From positions 5,640,983 to 5,704,982 of the forward strand of contig NC_051138.1 in assembly GCF_014839805.1 (NCBI RefSeq): DNA of 64,000 bases. The letters are read 5' to 3'. This DNA is from Manduca sexta. Its lineage: Eukaryota > Arthropoda > Insecta > Lepidoptera > Sphingidae. The position numbers were made by a program, and so were the translations under genes. This document shows positions 13,370-27,100 of this stretch, piece after piece. Below the pieces are notes generated by a model. The model made no database searches and had not been told where the DNA came from. It was given only the letters and a program-made list of their open reading frames with translations. How positions within the stretch are numbered: the stretch's first letter is position 1; every line of letters begins with the position of its first letter.

Positions 13370-15855
13370 AATTTCATGCACTCAGCAAAAATAACAATAA
13401 TATTTAAATTTCGAATGTGACGCCCTTTAAGACCTGTGCAATGAGATCGAGTAAGTTATTTAAATTTGTAAATACGACGCCCGAGAAAAATGACAAAAAA
13501 AATAATTAAATTCAAAACCGCAAAGAGTTTCATGGCTTCGCGGACAAAAATCTGTTTACTAATTGTACAAGCTAAAAAGGTGTTAGACAAAACGAATAAT
13601 TTATACAGCAACTTCGACGTGGGCCATAACAAACGGAACAGTTTAATTTCACCGAAACATAAGTCATAGGGTAAGCGAATTAAGACATATTTTCAAAGCC
13701 CTCGGAATGGCGAAGACGAAGTTGAGCTTGCAGTTAAAATAACAATTAAAGTCTACCTAAAATTTACGACTTAAAACTGGCAAAATAATTTAAACGGGCA
13801 TTATACGGTGAGCGAACGAAACGCGCCTTTAGAACTGGAAACAAAAGTATGCATTCAAATTTTCCCTATGTGCTCAGTTCAGCCTTTTTAATACCGAACG
13901 GCTAGGGGAGCATTCCTTCAGTTTTAAGGTGAAATTATAATGGTAATAGCGTAAGTTGGAAAATATTACGGAATATTGTTGACTTAAACACTTACAGGTT
14001 AAACAATGAGAGAAAATGATTTAGTATTTCGCTGCGGTTTAATATTCGGTATAAACAATAAACAAAGTCTGTATTAGAGATAAATACATTAACAGAATTG
14101 AGGATCCTTTTAAAAAGAAAATACAAAATAACGGTAATGGTTGTCGTGGCGCGGAAAACGAATTTTCTTCCCTAGGCGTTTTTTTAAATTTACAAACCGG
14201 CGGCAATTTTATTTTATTGTTATTAGATTTTTCCGGCTTATGTCACACGGCGATGTCACTGCGGAGGATTATTCCCGCAGTCTCCACGCTAATAATCATA
14301 AGAATTGCTTCCCTTTATTATGTGTGAAATTCAGATCATAAAATTTTTTGCAACACGCTCGTTACCGCCGCGGATTGTCGTTCTTCTTGTGTTGGAACAA
14401 GAGCATTTTTGGGGCGGCAAATTTAAAGCAACCGTCAAAAAACGAAACATTTTCTAGTACTGCTTTATTACACAACAAGATTTTCTCATACATGTGTAAC
14501 GCATGATTATGAATATATAATAAGGTGTTTACATTCCGCGTGCCTGTTATTATGACAAAATTCCTGTGTTACGTTACAATGTATTCTTATTGTTGTAGTG
14601 GAGCAACAAATAATGAAGATGTCGTCGCAAAATGGATTAAAAAGTAGCAGCGTATCGAACGTGCCCCGTCTGAATAACTCGTACTGTTATCGTTGCACGC
14701 GCGCCCAATCTGCGATCGAAATACACCGGATAAGATTATCCAGTAGCCTGTATTATTTTAATGAGACTACACGACTCTTCGAGATTCGATACGATACGAA
14801 TAAGCTTAGGTAACGAAGCAAATAAAAATATGCAGGTCAAAAGAGATATCCACCGGCCGCGGCGAAATGACGGCTCCTGTGCGAATATAATACTGTTCCA
14901 GGGACTTTTTAAATTAGCCGCCGAACACGATAAACTCCAGTACATCTACATACCAGCTGACGGCAGATCGGCCGATACCATTATGTCTCCAGTAAAGCAC
15001 CGATTTAAAAATATACACATTTATAAGCGACCAACATCTGGTGGTATTTAAATAAGATATAAACGCCGGTTTTGTTTTTGGCTACAGGTTCTCGCTCCCC
15101 GCGGAAAACTCCCCTAGCCGAATATATTGGTATTAAAAATGCAAGGGAGATTTATACGAATGGCTCTAAGCTTTCATTAGATGTTTCTTATGCGGGTGTT
15201 TTTGCGGTCGCCGCACCCTGACCGGTAATTTTTCATTTTTCTATAAAAATGTCCGCTGTTTCGGGAACATCGCGAGATTTAACTGCATATAAAGAATATT
15301 AATGCCACTCGGGAGTGGAGACGCGAGCGCCGGGCAGGTGTACGATATGACTTATTTTATTTCAATTCCCCACCCACGGGGAATAGAAATTAGAAGAAAT
15401 GTTTTTAATGAAAAGTAATGGATCCGAGTGTTTTTATGTGCGCTGGAGAGTAATTGATCTTCATTTCCTGCTCGCAACTTTATAGACTTTTTTTAATATT
15501 ATGCCATTAGCAGAAAAATTGTAAACCGACATTCTCTTATACGTGCTACTTCGTGATATAAATAATCACATACATAAAGTTTAAAAGAGCTTTGAATTTC
15601 CCCAGATTTTTTTATTTAACCTATTAATATTATTCATATCGAAATTCATAATATCCATTGGAATATATAATTATTTTATGCCGGGAAACAACATTATCAT
15701 TTCAACACAACAATAATTAAAATCCATACTATTAAAATGTGTATTATCTGTGCGATCGTCAACCATAAACGCGTATAACCATATTATTCCAGCTCATAAT
15801 TTTGTATGTAAATTACAACTACAACAAGCGTTTGCCTCACCCCATAGAGACTGCG

Positions 15856-15882
15856 CGACGGCTTTTGCCGCGGGAGCCGTCG
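15856..15882. repeat. GC-rich 8-bp hairpin
   Basis: CGACGGCT (15856-15863) pairs exactly with AGCCGTCG (15875-15882) around an 11-nt GC-rich loop, in otherwise AT-rich intron. Confidence 0.75.
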
Positions 15883-17682
15883 TAGAGAAGAATAAATAAG
15901 CGTTCGTAGGTCTACTTGCGCTGGACGTGTAACGGCTCTTGAACCCTGGTTTACGTCAGATTTAAATATTAAGAACAGTCGTATGTGAGCTCATGCAGCG
16001 TTTTAATAAGGAAGAGGTAGTTATTTGTAGACAATGTAGAGGATATTTCCTTAGAAGAGCATATTTTATATGTTATTTTTTGTTTAAAAATGGCTATTGC
16101 ATCCTTTCTTATTAATTAATGAATTTATTGGTTTCATATTCTTTTGCACTTACTGCGTAATTTTTATATAGATATGAAAATCTCTGTAGGATTATTATGA
16201 ACTGTATTGGAATTTTAAACATAAAAAGTTATCTAGTTTGAAAGTGCTATTGGACTCCGGAGATTAACAAAAAATAATATTATGTATAAAGAAATCTGGA
16301 TAGTAAAACAACAATAATTTATTTGCAACGATTTATTACTGTTTAAATACATACTATAGATAATCGTTATGCAAAAACAGTAATTGGTGAAGTTTTTAAG
16401 ACACGTACATCAGTTTTATTGGCAACTCTTTTGTACAAAGGTATAGCCACAGCCCAAATCACGCGGCGGTAAGAAGATACACAAACGTTCATAATTCGGC
16501 GTGCGTCACATTAAATTATTTCAGCTAAGTAATTCCGAGCGGTTAATTATTGCGCACAACCTGGCAGGCGAGTTGAGAATGTAATTATTATTAAACTTTA
16601 CGATTGTCTCACTTTACCCCTTTACTTAACCTGACCGGGGCGCGATGTCCTATATACTTTGAGCAAACAAAGAAAATTAGGCATCCGTGCACAGATATGA
16701 GGTTCAATTTCGAATGTACTAAATACGGCGTGTATGTATGATGTGTGAGACGACGCGCCGGAATCCTGAGGGAGTTTCTTAGCTTGTTGCGGAACAGGAT
16801 TCATATTTGAGCCACTGTATTTATATTTATGGGTAAATTGGGCTGGAACGTGCATAATAGATAAACAATACTATATGATAGATAAATTATTTATATGATT
16901 TTAGTAAATCAGAAAGGATTATTGACTTTGTTTGAATGTAATTTGAAGTCATTATAAGTGTAAAGAATTAAAAAGATCATTTTATAAAATCATATTTAAA
17001 TAACGTTCTTTGGCTAAAAATACTAAAGTGATATTATAAAAATCAAGTTTTTCAAAACTTCGACTACAATACATCATGCCTAACAGCATGGGAGTTTAAC
17101 CGGCGCAATCAATACTCCCCTAAATAAGTAGTCATGAAAACATTTCAAATATTCACTCGAATAACTTGATGAATTCGAGTTCTGTACCCGCGAGCGTTAT
17201 TGTAGAGTTGCCCTTCAAAAACTAACGGTATTATCAGCATATGCAACTGTTTCAAATAATTATTATTTATTTTATTCTTTCTATAACGAAATTATGATAA
17301 AAAATTAAAACTAAAATGCAATTTATTTTTCTAAACGTGTTTTTATGTAAACCACTGTCAATGAATGCTAAAAATGCGAATCAAAAGCTGAATAAAATGA
17401 ATAGTCACATTGTATTTGTAGTGTGTTGTGGAAATATAATATTTTCATTGTTCGAAGGAGTGCCGCGGGAGAACACGCTCAAACTTTTCCCCTAAGAATA
17501 TACTGGCAATTATTTATCCTATAGAAACATGAAAGAAGCATTTTCTGTTATAATAACAATTTGCTATATACTTTATTTTAATTAATTATATCTTTATACC
17601 TCAGTCACACAGTTTGATTTAAAAATTTTAAATTATTAATGACAGATAAATATGACTGCTAGGCACCGCCAATCGGTCTTAA

Positions 17683-17722
17683 TAGATTAGCTTTTGCACG
17701 CGGCTTCGCCGGCGTAAATGCG
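17683..17722 (-). mobile_element. Helitron-like 3' end fragment
   Basis: On the minus strand CGCCGGCGAAGCCGCGTGCA and AAAGCTAATC correspond to the 3' hairpin and tail of the element at 24140-24360. The preceding body is not recognisable. Confidence 0.55.
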
Positions 17723-18664
17723 TTTTTTCGAGATAAAAATCACTATTTAAATTTGGAATGCGATTTCCTTAAAATTATTTCATATAGAGTTAAAGAACGC
17801 TTCCAAGGGAAACTAGATATAGAACAGTAGGAATGCAAACGGAGCGGGGGTTTTTCATCTTTGCGGTATTGATTATATGTTTAATATGAAGGAAAGTTTT
17901 CCGTAAAAGGCGGTGCAGCTTAAGTTAAATAAATTTTATGTAAAATTTATAAAACAGAAAATGTATAATTCTTTTTTATTATTTTCTGCATTCATGTACT
18001 ATTGTTTTCAGTAATAATGGCAAGGTTTTATATATTAAGATATCAGCGAACACTAAGTGAATAAAGCCAAGACAGCGACATACAATAGTGGAACTTTATT
18101 TTGTTTATGGATTGATCGTCAACAAGGAGACCCAAAAACATTTTTATATTCTAGATTTTACAAGTAGTTTCAAGTACTAATATCTCGTAAATAGTGTTCT
18201 GAAGTGGTCTACTAATTGCAGTCACGTATACGTTTGGTATATAAAGCTCCCGCAGTTAACACGTTAGTCAGTCTTAATTCTGCTGCGAAAAGGAAAAAAA
18301 AACTCGAAAATACAAAGTAAATTCTAAGTATTGACGCCAAAGAAGCTGCCGTACGACTTACGTCAGAAGTGCACCATTTATAACTATGTAGAGCTATCTG
18401 AATAAAGTATAATCAAAATAATCTCATACATAATATAATAGCATTAACTCGCGACGTTTTTCGAGGAATACAAGTTCTTGCAGTAGTTCTAAACAGCTTA
18501 CTCCATTCTAAATCTAGGTAATGCAAGAAAGTAGAACCTTATAATTGTACGAATTAAATCGGTTACGTTAAAATTATTTTCATATTAGCTTCCGTAAATG
18601 CGGTCATGCAAAACTAATAGAGTACAGTTGTCAATCTGGTTGATTAATTAGTATACAGCTGGTA

Positions 18665-18790
18665 AGGCCGGACGGGTGTTGGGCGCGCGGGTCGCTAGAT
18701 GTCGCGCGTGTGGTCGAGTCGCGTGCGCGTGCGCACTGTAACCGGAGCGACACGCGCATGTAATCCAATATGGCCGACCGATGTCTTTCG
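18665..18790. promoter_or_regulatory. CpG-dense intronic block, candidate regulatory element
   Basis: About 125 bp with many CpG and CGCG steps stand out from AT-rich intron. It includes the strictly alternating purine-pyrimidine run GCGTGCGCGTGCGCAC (18721-18736), a sequence type able to form Z-DNA. No exon borders or coding frame with a family match are visible. The regulatory role is inference from composition and from position in a developmental gene. Confidence 0.3.
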
Positions 18791-19464
18791 CGTATCGGTA
18801 CATAGCTGGAATGGCATTTTAATATCCCGCCGTTAATGTCACTTATTGTTTACTTAGTGCTGAGCTATTGGTATGAAAACCACAGAGTGTGAAACCATGG
18901 TAATCTATAGAGCGTACAGTTTATGTTCTTGATGCATGAACATTGGCTATTGAAAATGCAGTTAGAAACGTCTACCGGCAATGTAGGTTTATCGTTTCTC
19001 GTACGTTATTACGCGGATGTTCAAAAATTTAAATATTTGCGGTGAGAGCATATACTACAATAATGCGTAAACTTCTCTGTCTGTTACATACATGCTACAA
19101 TTGAATATAATCGTTTTTAACCATATTATGTATAATAATTATAAATGTAATGCTAATGGATAAAGTACAAAAGACTTACTTCTATCTTAGGCCTTTAATT
19201 TAGCTGTTATTTTCCCCAAATTTATAAGCTAAGGCCAAGTAATAATCTACCTTACACTCGATTTAACAGCTTGGTAGCACCACCCACTCAGCGACCACAC
19301 AGTGTGAAAACCAATACATGACTCATTGTGACGACAACCAAGGAGAATCGCATTTCGGGACCATTTAGTACACTACAAAACTAATGAGTAAAAGTTGAAT
19401 GAGGTTACAACTTTTACTTATCGGTTGGTGAAGGACTACAATTTGCACTCTTAGTGTCCAATTA

Positions 19465-19546
19465 ATAATAATAATATAATAATATCAGCCCTGTATTATA
19501 TACTTGCCCACTGCTGAGCACGGGCCTCCTCTACTACTGAGAGGGA
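19465..19546 (-). mobile_element. SINE fragment, 3' end only
   Basis: Only the last 80 or so bases of the family (CTCTCAGTAGTAGAGGAGGC to the tail) are present, in reverse. Direct copies of TGTCCAATTA at 19455-19464 and 19547-19556 flank it, so it inserted already truncated, as happens when reverse transcription stops early. Confidence 0.88.
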
Positions 19547-19639
19547 TGTCCAATTATTACTACCAATTTTAAACAAATATAACGCGTTCTAATCTACCTA
19601 CATTGTTGACAGAACATCCCGTGACTTCAGCCCGAAGTA

Positions 19640-19815
19640 AACAAACATAGATTGCATTGGTCGATTTTTGAAGCACCTCTGTACAATGGTGCGAAAGCTG
19701 GCGCGGCGGTGCAACAATGGCTCGTTTGGCGGTATCTGCGCATCTAGCGGTGGCTCGTCAGAACGCTGCAGGCGTTTGGCAGTGGGAGCCGCGCAGGCCT
19801 CGTGATGGACAGCTT
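19640..19815. other. GC-rich block of unknown nature
   Basis: The minus strand is open for 77 codons here (19598-19831) and composition is coding-like, but the peptide matches no family I know and the borders do not give dac-compatible splice sites. It could be the remnant of a retrocopy or mobile element, or non-coding DNA with CpG content. Confidence 0.25.
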
Positions 19816-21482
19816 TACTGACAAATTCCACTATGAAATGCTGATATTACGAACCGTATTGTAGTGTTTTAATATGGAATGTAAGCATGTGGTAGAGGTT
19901 ATGTAAATATGGATTTTCTGAACTCATGTTTGTAAATACAAAAGCTCTTTTTTTTTTTATAAAATAAACACAATTGTTGAATGCCGTATAAAACACTTTT
20001 ATCAACAGTGCTCTGTAATTCAGATAACAAAATGTTACTAAACAATAAATCCATAAATATCGAGAATTATCGACGTATCATTGTTATTTACACAGTGATA
20101 AAATCGCATACACTGCGGTAAATTAGTACCGGTGCGATAGCGTCGCGAAGCCCGTCGTCAGCATTGTAAAAGCTTTCATATCAATTGAATCCATTAGCAG
20201 AGTACACATTCCCGTCTGTCTATTTGCTCATCAGTTTTTATCATTGGCCAGTTCAGTTTGTTTGATCGGTCACTTCCACGTTATTGATGGCCTGTTTCCC
20301 TCCTACTGCTTATGATTGCTCGTTTTCAATGGAAATTATTACTCATACACGTTTTCCATTTTTTTCAATTTTCTATTATAGAACGCATGCGATGGGTATT
20401 TTAATGCATTCAATATACTGATATCTTTATACGACATGTAATTTCATACGATGCCGTAATACAAACTTTCGTCCATAGATGGCTCTGCTTGCTGGAAAAG
20501 TAATGTTTGCACCAATCCACGAACCGCATTAAAATCCCATTACGATTTTAAACACAAAATAAACAAATTGAAATCTTTGCAACAGGACCCAATAAAGTAC
20601 CCTATCAGACCGTTCGTTGAACAGCACTTAGCTTAACAAAAACTGATAGTTGTTAAACAAAAGAGGTGAAACAAAACCGGTAACAAGAACGGACCATTTC
20701 GTTCAGAAATAAACTAAGCGGTAAGAATTAACAGGGATAAAGGCTTAAAAGAGTAGCCGAAGCAGATTTATGTCGCGATGATCACAATCGAACCGATTTA
20801 GCGTGTTACGGTTATTTTATTTTTTCGATTGGACAATGTGTGCGCTAAGACGACCCTTACGGACGATCGCTTTAAGCCACTACTTGCTCGTATTTTGAGT
20901 TAAAAGAGACAGGAGTTATAGATAAGGCGTAAATGATATGTTTTATACGATTCTATAATGACCCTCGACGCTCTACTTGTCTTTAGTGACCAACACAAGT
21001 AGGCAATACACGCAAACTATTTCTGGCTAAAGGGCTATTCCAGCGTCCGTCCACGCTGCGGTTTGAGGTGAAAAAAATCGTGAAAAAGCTCACTTAAAAA
21101 GCCACAATATGACACCTATTTCCCATTCATTGCAAGTGTATTTACACGAACGAATCGACAGCGTTTTATCATAAAGTTCTTTCACAGAACCCTTCCAACG
21201 TTTATCTGATAACGTTGTGAATGTGGTACACATTTGTCCACACGTCACCCGCTGTGCACTAGTGTAAAAATTGTCAGCGAATACGCCTAGATAGTGATCT
21301 ACCATTTGTGAACGAAAGGGGCGCGAATACCATGTTTGTCTAGTGCTGCGCTGCCGACTTTTTATGGGAGGCATTTTATACACATTGTTGTTTTACATTC
21401 TGAACTTAAAATCAAAGAGAGGTATATTTTTTGTCCCTTTTAGTTGACTAATTAGAATTTAAAACAAATGAATATATTCAAT

Positions 21483-21545
21483 GCTTGACAGCGTAGTTAG
21501 GTTCTAAAACCAAATATTTTAAGTTCGAATCCTAAATCGGATAAA
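21483..21545 (+). mobile_element. tRNA-like SINE head, short
   Basis: CAGCGTAGTTAGG (21489-21501) and AGTTCGAATCC (21522-21532) are spaced like A and B boxes of a tRNA-derived promoter. A working tRNA would need matching stems, which I do not see. What follows (to about 21690) may be the SINE body, but I cannot match it to another copy in the window. Confidence 0.45.
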
Positions 21546-23745
21546 CGATTACGTGGCAAGGTATTCGAATCAAGGAACTAGAATTACTTTTGGGGTTAAT
21601 TGTAGACCTATCAGTGCCATTATTCTGTCTACGTATTTCTTAGGATACCTATACAGGTGTTACGGCACGTCCTTAATAACGTCCAATATTTGTACAATAT
21701 AGAAGAATATTAACACTTTAAGACACCTCCATCGATGAACTAGCTTATTATTGCCTCCATGTATTTATATATAGGAGATTTGCCGTAATATACAAGCAAA
21801 TCGATCCAACCAACTAAAACTCAAGGCATCCCGAGTAACACCTATCAATTGAGACGATGCGAGCCAAGCGAGAGATTGCTGTAATTTCTATAAAAAAATT
21901 CAACGGTAAAGTTCGCCAGACACATCGATTCGAAAAAATGTTTCATCAACAATAATTTTATTATCGTAATAACAAAATTACTGGTTGTGATTTTATGCGA
22001 TTCTCACTCTTAGCGCTGTAGGAGTAAGGAGTTATTTCCTGGCCGTTCACCCACATTTATATGAAGGGGAGAAATGGAACCTTTTGTTAGCCTATAGCAT
22101 TATTATTTCTCATTTTGTTTTGTTTATTAATACAATTGGCTGGAGGCGCAATATTGATATTCAAGTTTGATGACTTGCTCGGCCAGTTTTCTCTTCTGTA
22201 TTTTTAGGGTTTTATTATGATAAATACTACATTTTTGAAATTTCAAACACAGTGGTTATATCTGACATTTTCAAATATAAATGCTGGATGCACTTTAAAC
22301 GCGCGAAGGTTATCCATAGTGCACATACAATATTTCTCATGGAGTAAAACGGAATGACGTGAATAAATAACTGGCAGAAATATCAATTAAACAATTATGC
22401 TGTCCGAATGGAATCGTGTGTAATGATAGCGGGGCCGGCTATAACTCAGACGCATCTGTACTGAGGCTATTTGCAAAAGGCACGACAGGCAGTGAGCCCG
22501 CCGCGCCGCGCCGCGCTGTGCTCTCCACCCTGCCGTGTGCACTATGCACTACTAACGTGTGTTTGCCGTGAATTACTATACAATTTAATATATTTCTACG
22601 CAACCTTCCAAAAGTAGGGTGTTCTCGATTCGTGTGTTTGTATTTTTTTTTATATATATTTTCGGAATTATAGGTCGATTTCCGTTATTCCTTTATCATT
22701 TAATAAGCTAGGTTCACGTAATGGCTTCATAAAAATTTATCTCGATTTAAGGTGCATGATTCCTACTTTAAAGATAGGACGTAATATTTTATTTGATAAC
22801 TTATAGTTTTTGAAACAGTTTTATAAAACTAAAGGTACCAATCCAAGTACTGTAGACGGAATTTTAATCTGTAAAGATCTTTGTAACACTATAATTACTT
22901 ATATAAAACAGTCAACCACCCTCTGTGTGACAATATGGAACACATTACTTTAACACATTAGTTCTGACTTCTGCTCTACATAAATATGGATTAATAATAG
23001 AGAAATATTATAAACTATCATTGGTGGGAAGTTACACAACTGGATAAACATGATTATTAAAAACAATAATTTATTTACATTCTTGAATATTTAAAGTGAT
23101 AGGACCTGCTTTTTGTAATAGCTTATTTGAATTATAAAACAAATAGAACGGACTGAGACGAAACTTGATTGAAGGACTAGTAAATCACAACGTAATGTAT
23201 GGACTTATGAAAACAATGCTCAACAAAGCTAGTGTTTAGTGGTAATAACGTAATCTTTATATGGCATGATAAACAGTTGGATGCAAATGAAGCTATCGAT
23301 GTAATACGTAACTAACAAAGTTAAATACGCTGTATAAGCTCATAGGAAACTCTAATTACTGTTGCTTATGCGTCAGATTACGTGAAACCTATTCTCGCGA
23401 GATGTTGACTAATATCAATTACAACATTTGCATGTATGAAGCTTCCAGGGCATGATTTTGTGTGCATACAACGGTTATCTATGAAATTATTACTGACAAG
23501 AGCAGGATCTCTATCTTTAGAAAATACTAACTGGTTTTATTTTTTGAAACTATATGTTACAGACCTAATTTTTTTTTTAAATAAAGTTGAACATGATCTT
23601 ACGATTATGGTGCGGTTATGATCATGGTTCCAAATTGGTTACCCAAATATAATGTTAACGTCAAGATACGAAATGAATGATAGCCAGAATTATGCTGATT
23701 ACCCGGAACTATGTAATAACACAGGTGACGAATATCGTAGATATA

Positions 23746-23848
23746 TTTTTTTTATACAGGTTTAGCAAAGTGATTTCACTGCACCTGATGGTAATTACAA
23801 CTGTTAAAGTGAGACGATTATCCCTCGTCGAGACAATCATGCCGGTCA
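23746..23848 (+). repeat. short dispersed repeat, copy 1 of a pair
   Basis: TTTTTTTATACAGG, CACCTGATGGTAA and CAATCATGCCGGTC occur in the same order and spacing range as at 35359-35476. CACCTGATGGTAAG is a motif I associate with lepidopteran retroelement ends. The family is not assigned. Confidence 0.6.
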
Positions 23849-23886
23849 CTTTAAAACCGTAAACATAAACTGATCCCAAAACTTAC

Positions 23887-24105
23887 CTTTTTCGTAACTA
23901 ATCTGCCTCTCCTGCTGTCGCGCGTTATCCGCCGCCACCTTGAGCAGGCCTTGTATATTCCTGAGCAGGGTTTCTGTGGAGGACACGAGCGTGTCAGCAG
24001 TGGGGTCGACAGGCACGGAGGGCGGCGTGACGGCGGGCTGCGCGTAGCTCACCGGCGCAGGTGACGACGCCGGCATCTCTCGCTCGCCGTCGCTTAGCTC
24101 TGCTC
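23887..24105 (-). CDS. dac: dachshund internal exon, start of DACHbox-C, 219 nt
   Basis: After a Gly codon split with the previous exon, 72 codons run from AELSDGEREMPASS through a Pro/Val/Ala-rich stretch to SSTETLLRNIQGLLKVAADN and ARQQERQISYEK, ending in G before gtaagt. The last 30 or so residues are the hallmark start of the C-terminal Dachshund box (DACHbox-C), known in the family to mediate protein contacts, including with Eyes absent. This is the strongest single piece of evidence that the gene is dac. Both borders are phase 1. The 3' splice site (tccaccag) has almost no pyrimidine tract and sits in a short hairpin. A CTAAT branch-point-like sequence lies about 20 nt upstream (24126-24130) and a dispersed repeat begins about 35 bp upstream. 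Confidence 0.96.
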
Positions 24106-27100
24106 CTGGTGGATACCACCACTTAATTAGTTCGTTGAACAATATACTAATATATTACACTATAATTAGTGTAACTCTGTCAGTCTGTTAAGTTTTCATG
24201 GCTGAACCGTTGAACCAATTTCGTTGATATTTTATATGGAGCTAGTTTGATACCCTAGGAAGGATAAAGGCTACTTTTTATCCCGTGAAAATATATAGCG
24301 GAACTTTTATTTTGGTAAAACTTTTTACATGTGGACGAAGCCGCGAGCAAAAGTTAGTCGATTATACGTTATAGAAGTTATTTAGTATTTGTGGCGCAGA
24401 TTGACGACAGTTGTTTTTTTTATAGTGATAGAGGCAATCGAGCAACTGAATAACTTGGTAAGTAAAAATGTTCACCACCGCACATATATAACCACAATAT
24501 TAGAGGAATCATAAATGTTATGCCTGACAGTAGAAGTATTAACAAAATGTCCAAATAAACAAATTCCTTTGTCAACTACATAACTCAGTAGGGCTAAAAT
24601 GTAATTTAAATAACTTGTCCGATCATTCGATATTGAAATCGATATTGCAACGTATATCTTGCGTTCAAGATATGATAATTAAAATTATTCCATAAAGGCC
24701 CTGGCAATGAATTAACACATATTTATAATCACAGCTTCATAAGAAGCAGTTAAAAAGAGCTAAAAGCAAACGAGCAATACAAACATTTGAGTATCGCGTG
24801 CGTGTATCATTCGCGTTGCAATTATTGCTGCTATGAACATCGATATCGCGTGGTGATCGGCTCGGCTTTGATGCAGAGTACGGCCTGTTCGATGTAATGG
24901 CGAATGTAGATGGTATTTGTTAGAAAAACTTATTTTCATAAAGTCTAATCAGGTTTTTATGAATTTGTATCAATAGAAAACAATGTTTGGTACAATGCAA
25001 TTTCGTTAATGCTAGCTTATTGAAGTTCTTTTTTATCTCTATAGATTACGGATATTGTAATTGTCCGACACCGAATGGGCTGACTCTATCCAATTTATAT
25101 GGCCGACCACGCAAGTTATTCATTTTGCAAGAATGGCATAACACCGACATATCTTACGTCGATTTATTCCACGGACAAACATATGGTATTCCGTACAGTA
25201 ATTATAAAAAAGAGTCAATATAATCTGCCATTAAAGTACATAGTCGTTAAAATTTATTAACGCACCACAATCTCAACTATACACTAACGTGATGAAACAC
25301 GATGCATTTACAATTTTAAAAATGACGATATAATTACAATAATGTACGTACGAGTACACCTCGTCTGTAACGGACCGCACACATAAAAAAGAAAGTGTTT
25401 CGATTGGCGTCTCTCACGGTCCGAAATAATCTATCGATACATTTAAATTAACTGACAAGATAGTGACCGCTCATCAAATAATGAAGACAACATCGTTTCG
25501 TCATTGTTGATGCGCACGATAACACTCTCCGGTTGTCACAACACAATCTCCCTAATAAGGCCAATTAACAGGATACTAAGATATTTTTACAAACGAACAT
25601 AAACTCTATAACTTATACTAAGGATACAAATTAAGATTAACAGGGAATGCTAGTCCACGAAATTAGTTTCCACATGAGTGTTGATTGAAAGAGGTAATTC
25701 TAAATGTACAAAGATCAAAGTTGAATGACATGATCTTTAATTAAAAGCATTTTTATAACGAGACTGGATCGATCGTGACGAGCTTAAATTAATGCATCAA
25801 TATTTATTGTAAGCGTATTAGAATACATAATTATGAATAATGTTACAAAACCTATATTTACTAATATTTAATTTTAATTGCCTAATTGTTATTGTCGAAA
25901 TGTGGATCCTCCCGTAAGACGAATATTTCTTACACATCGATGATCGTTACCCGTTCCCACGCTCTCTGAACATTTTGAATGTAACCTGTAATAGCTACAA
26001 TACACAATCCTTATTGTTTCACTTAATTTAGCTATTGTGTTCTTCAAGTATTTACACTCGTCGATCAGTGTTATGATTTGCATTTGCGCAGTTCCATTAA
26101 GCGTATATTGCGCATAGAGTTAATTAATTAATTTTAATAGCACCTGAATTTGTAAATGTCTTCAACATATTGATTGCAGTTAAATTGAAAATTTCCCCTC
26201 ATTACCTACATTCTTATAATGATTTGAAATAGTAGTAAATGCATTTATAATTCAGTGACTACGTCTAAGTAACCAGTTTCTATTTTGATTGATGATATAA
26301 ACGAATATAAAGTACAGTACTAAATTGATTTAAATATTGAGTATAGCAATAAAATCATGTACAAAAAGCTGAGAATAAAACGAATCTAAGTTGAAGGAGA
26401 AATGTAACATCATCTATCAAAAATATCCTTAACAGATCATGATATTTATGATAACGAAGACATGTAAGCCGTATTTATAAGTGCTGAGAAATGAAGGTAG
26501 TGATTAGAGAAACCTTATATTATACTGACGTATAAGTGTCCATCGAGAAATTGATTATAACTCGTCTCATAGATAGTGGAATGCCATATATCATATGTAT
26601 TACGTACCTACACTTACGAATTAAAAATTAAACACTTATAAAAATATCATGAGAAACAATGATTACGAACGTATGGTCCTGCACTCACGTGTAAAATTGA
26701 ATTGGGTCCTTTTAAGCGCTATTCATACATTATTGGGGGCAATTGCGGCCGATACTCGTAATAAGATTTTATTATATAGGATCATTACAGGCAAACGTGC
26801 GGTGTCTAGGGATCAAGACGAGAATACGTATGGGAACGCAAGCTATGATCATTTGATAATCGACCTCCGGGACGCGCGATGCGCAAAACCAATGTTTAGT
26901 TTCCACGTATATTAAATTAGAAAAATAAAATTTCGTTAATTAACTTATACTTCGGAGTTACGCTCAATATAACCTATATGTATTATAAAATAATTAGCAT
27001 CGAATGGTCCTTACAATGTACCCTCGTGTAGTTGTTTTACATGTAAGCATTTCCAGTTTCTAGAATAAAAGGAACCGTGGTTTTATGGCTGATAATTTTC

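Larger units (their letters stand above)
10476..23886 (-). other. dac: dac intron, 13.4 kb, splitting DACHbox-C
   Basis: The intron has borders gtaagt and tgttacag, phase 1. It contains a 3' SINE fragment (19465-19546), a Helitron-like 3' end (17683-17722), a tRNA-like SINE head (21483-21545), one member of a short repeat pair (about 23746-23848), two hairpins (13346-13369, 15856-15882), a CpG-rich block (about 18665-18790), a GC-rich block of unknown nature (about 19640-19815) and a short CCGCG tandem near 22499-22518. No exon of another gene is supported. The longest open frames here are short and lack any family signature. Confidence 0.8.

Noticed and set aside
14598..15051. Overlapping open frames on both strands
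   Set aside because: No recognised family and no splice borders; chance overlap in a slightly GC-richer stretch.
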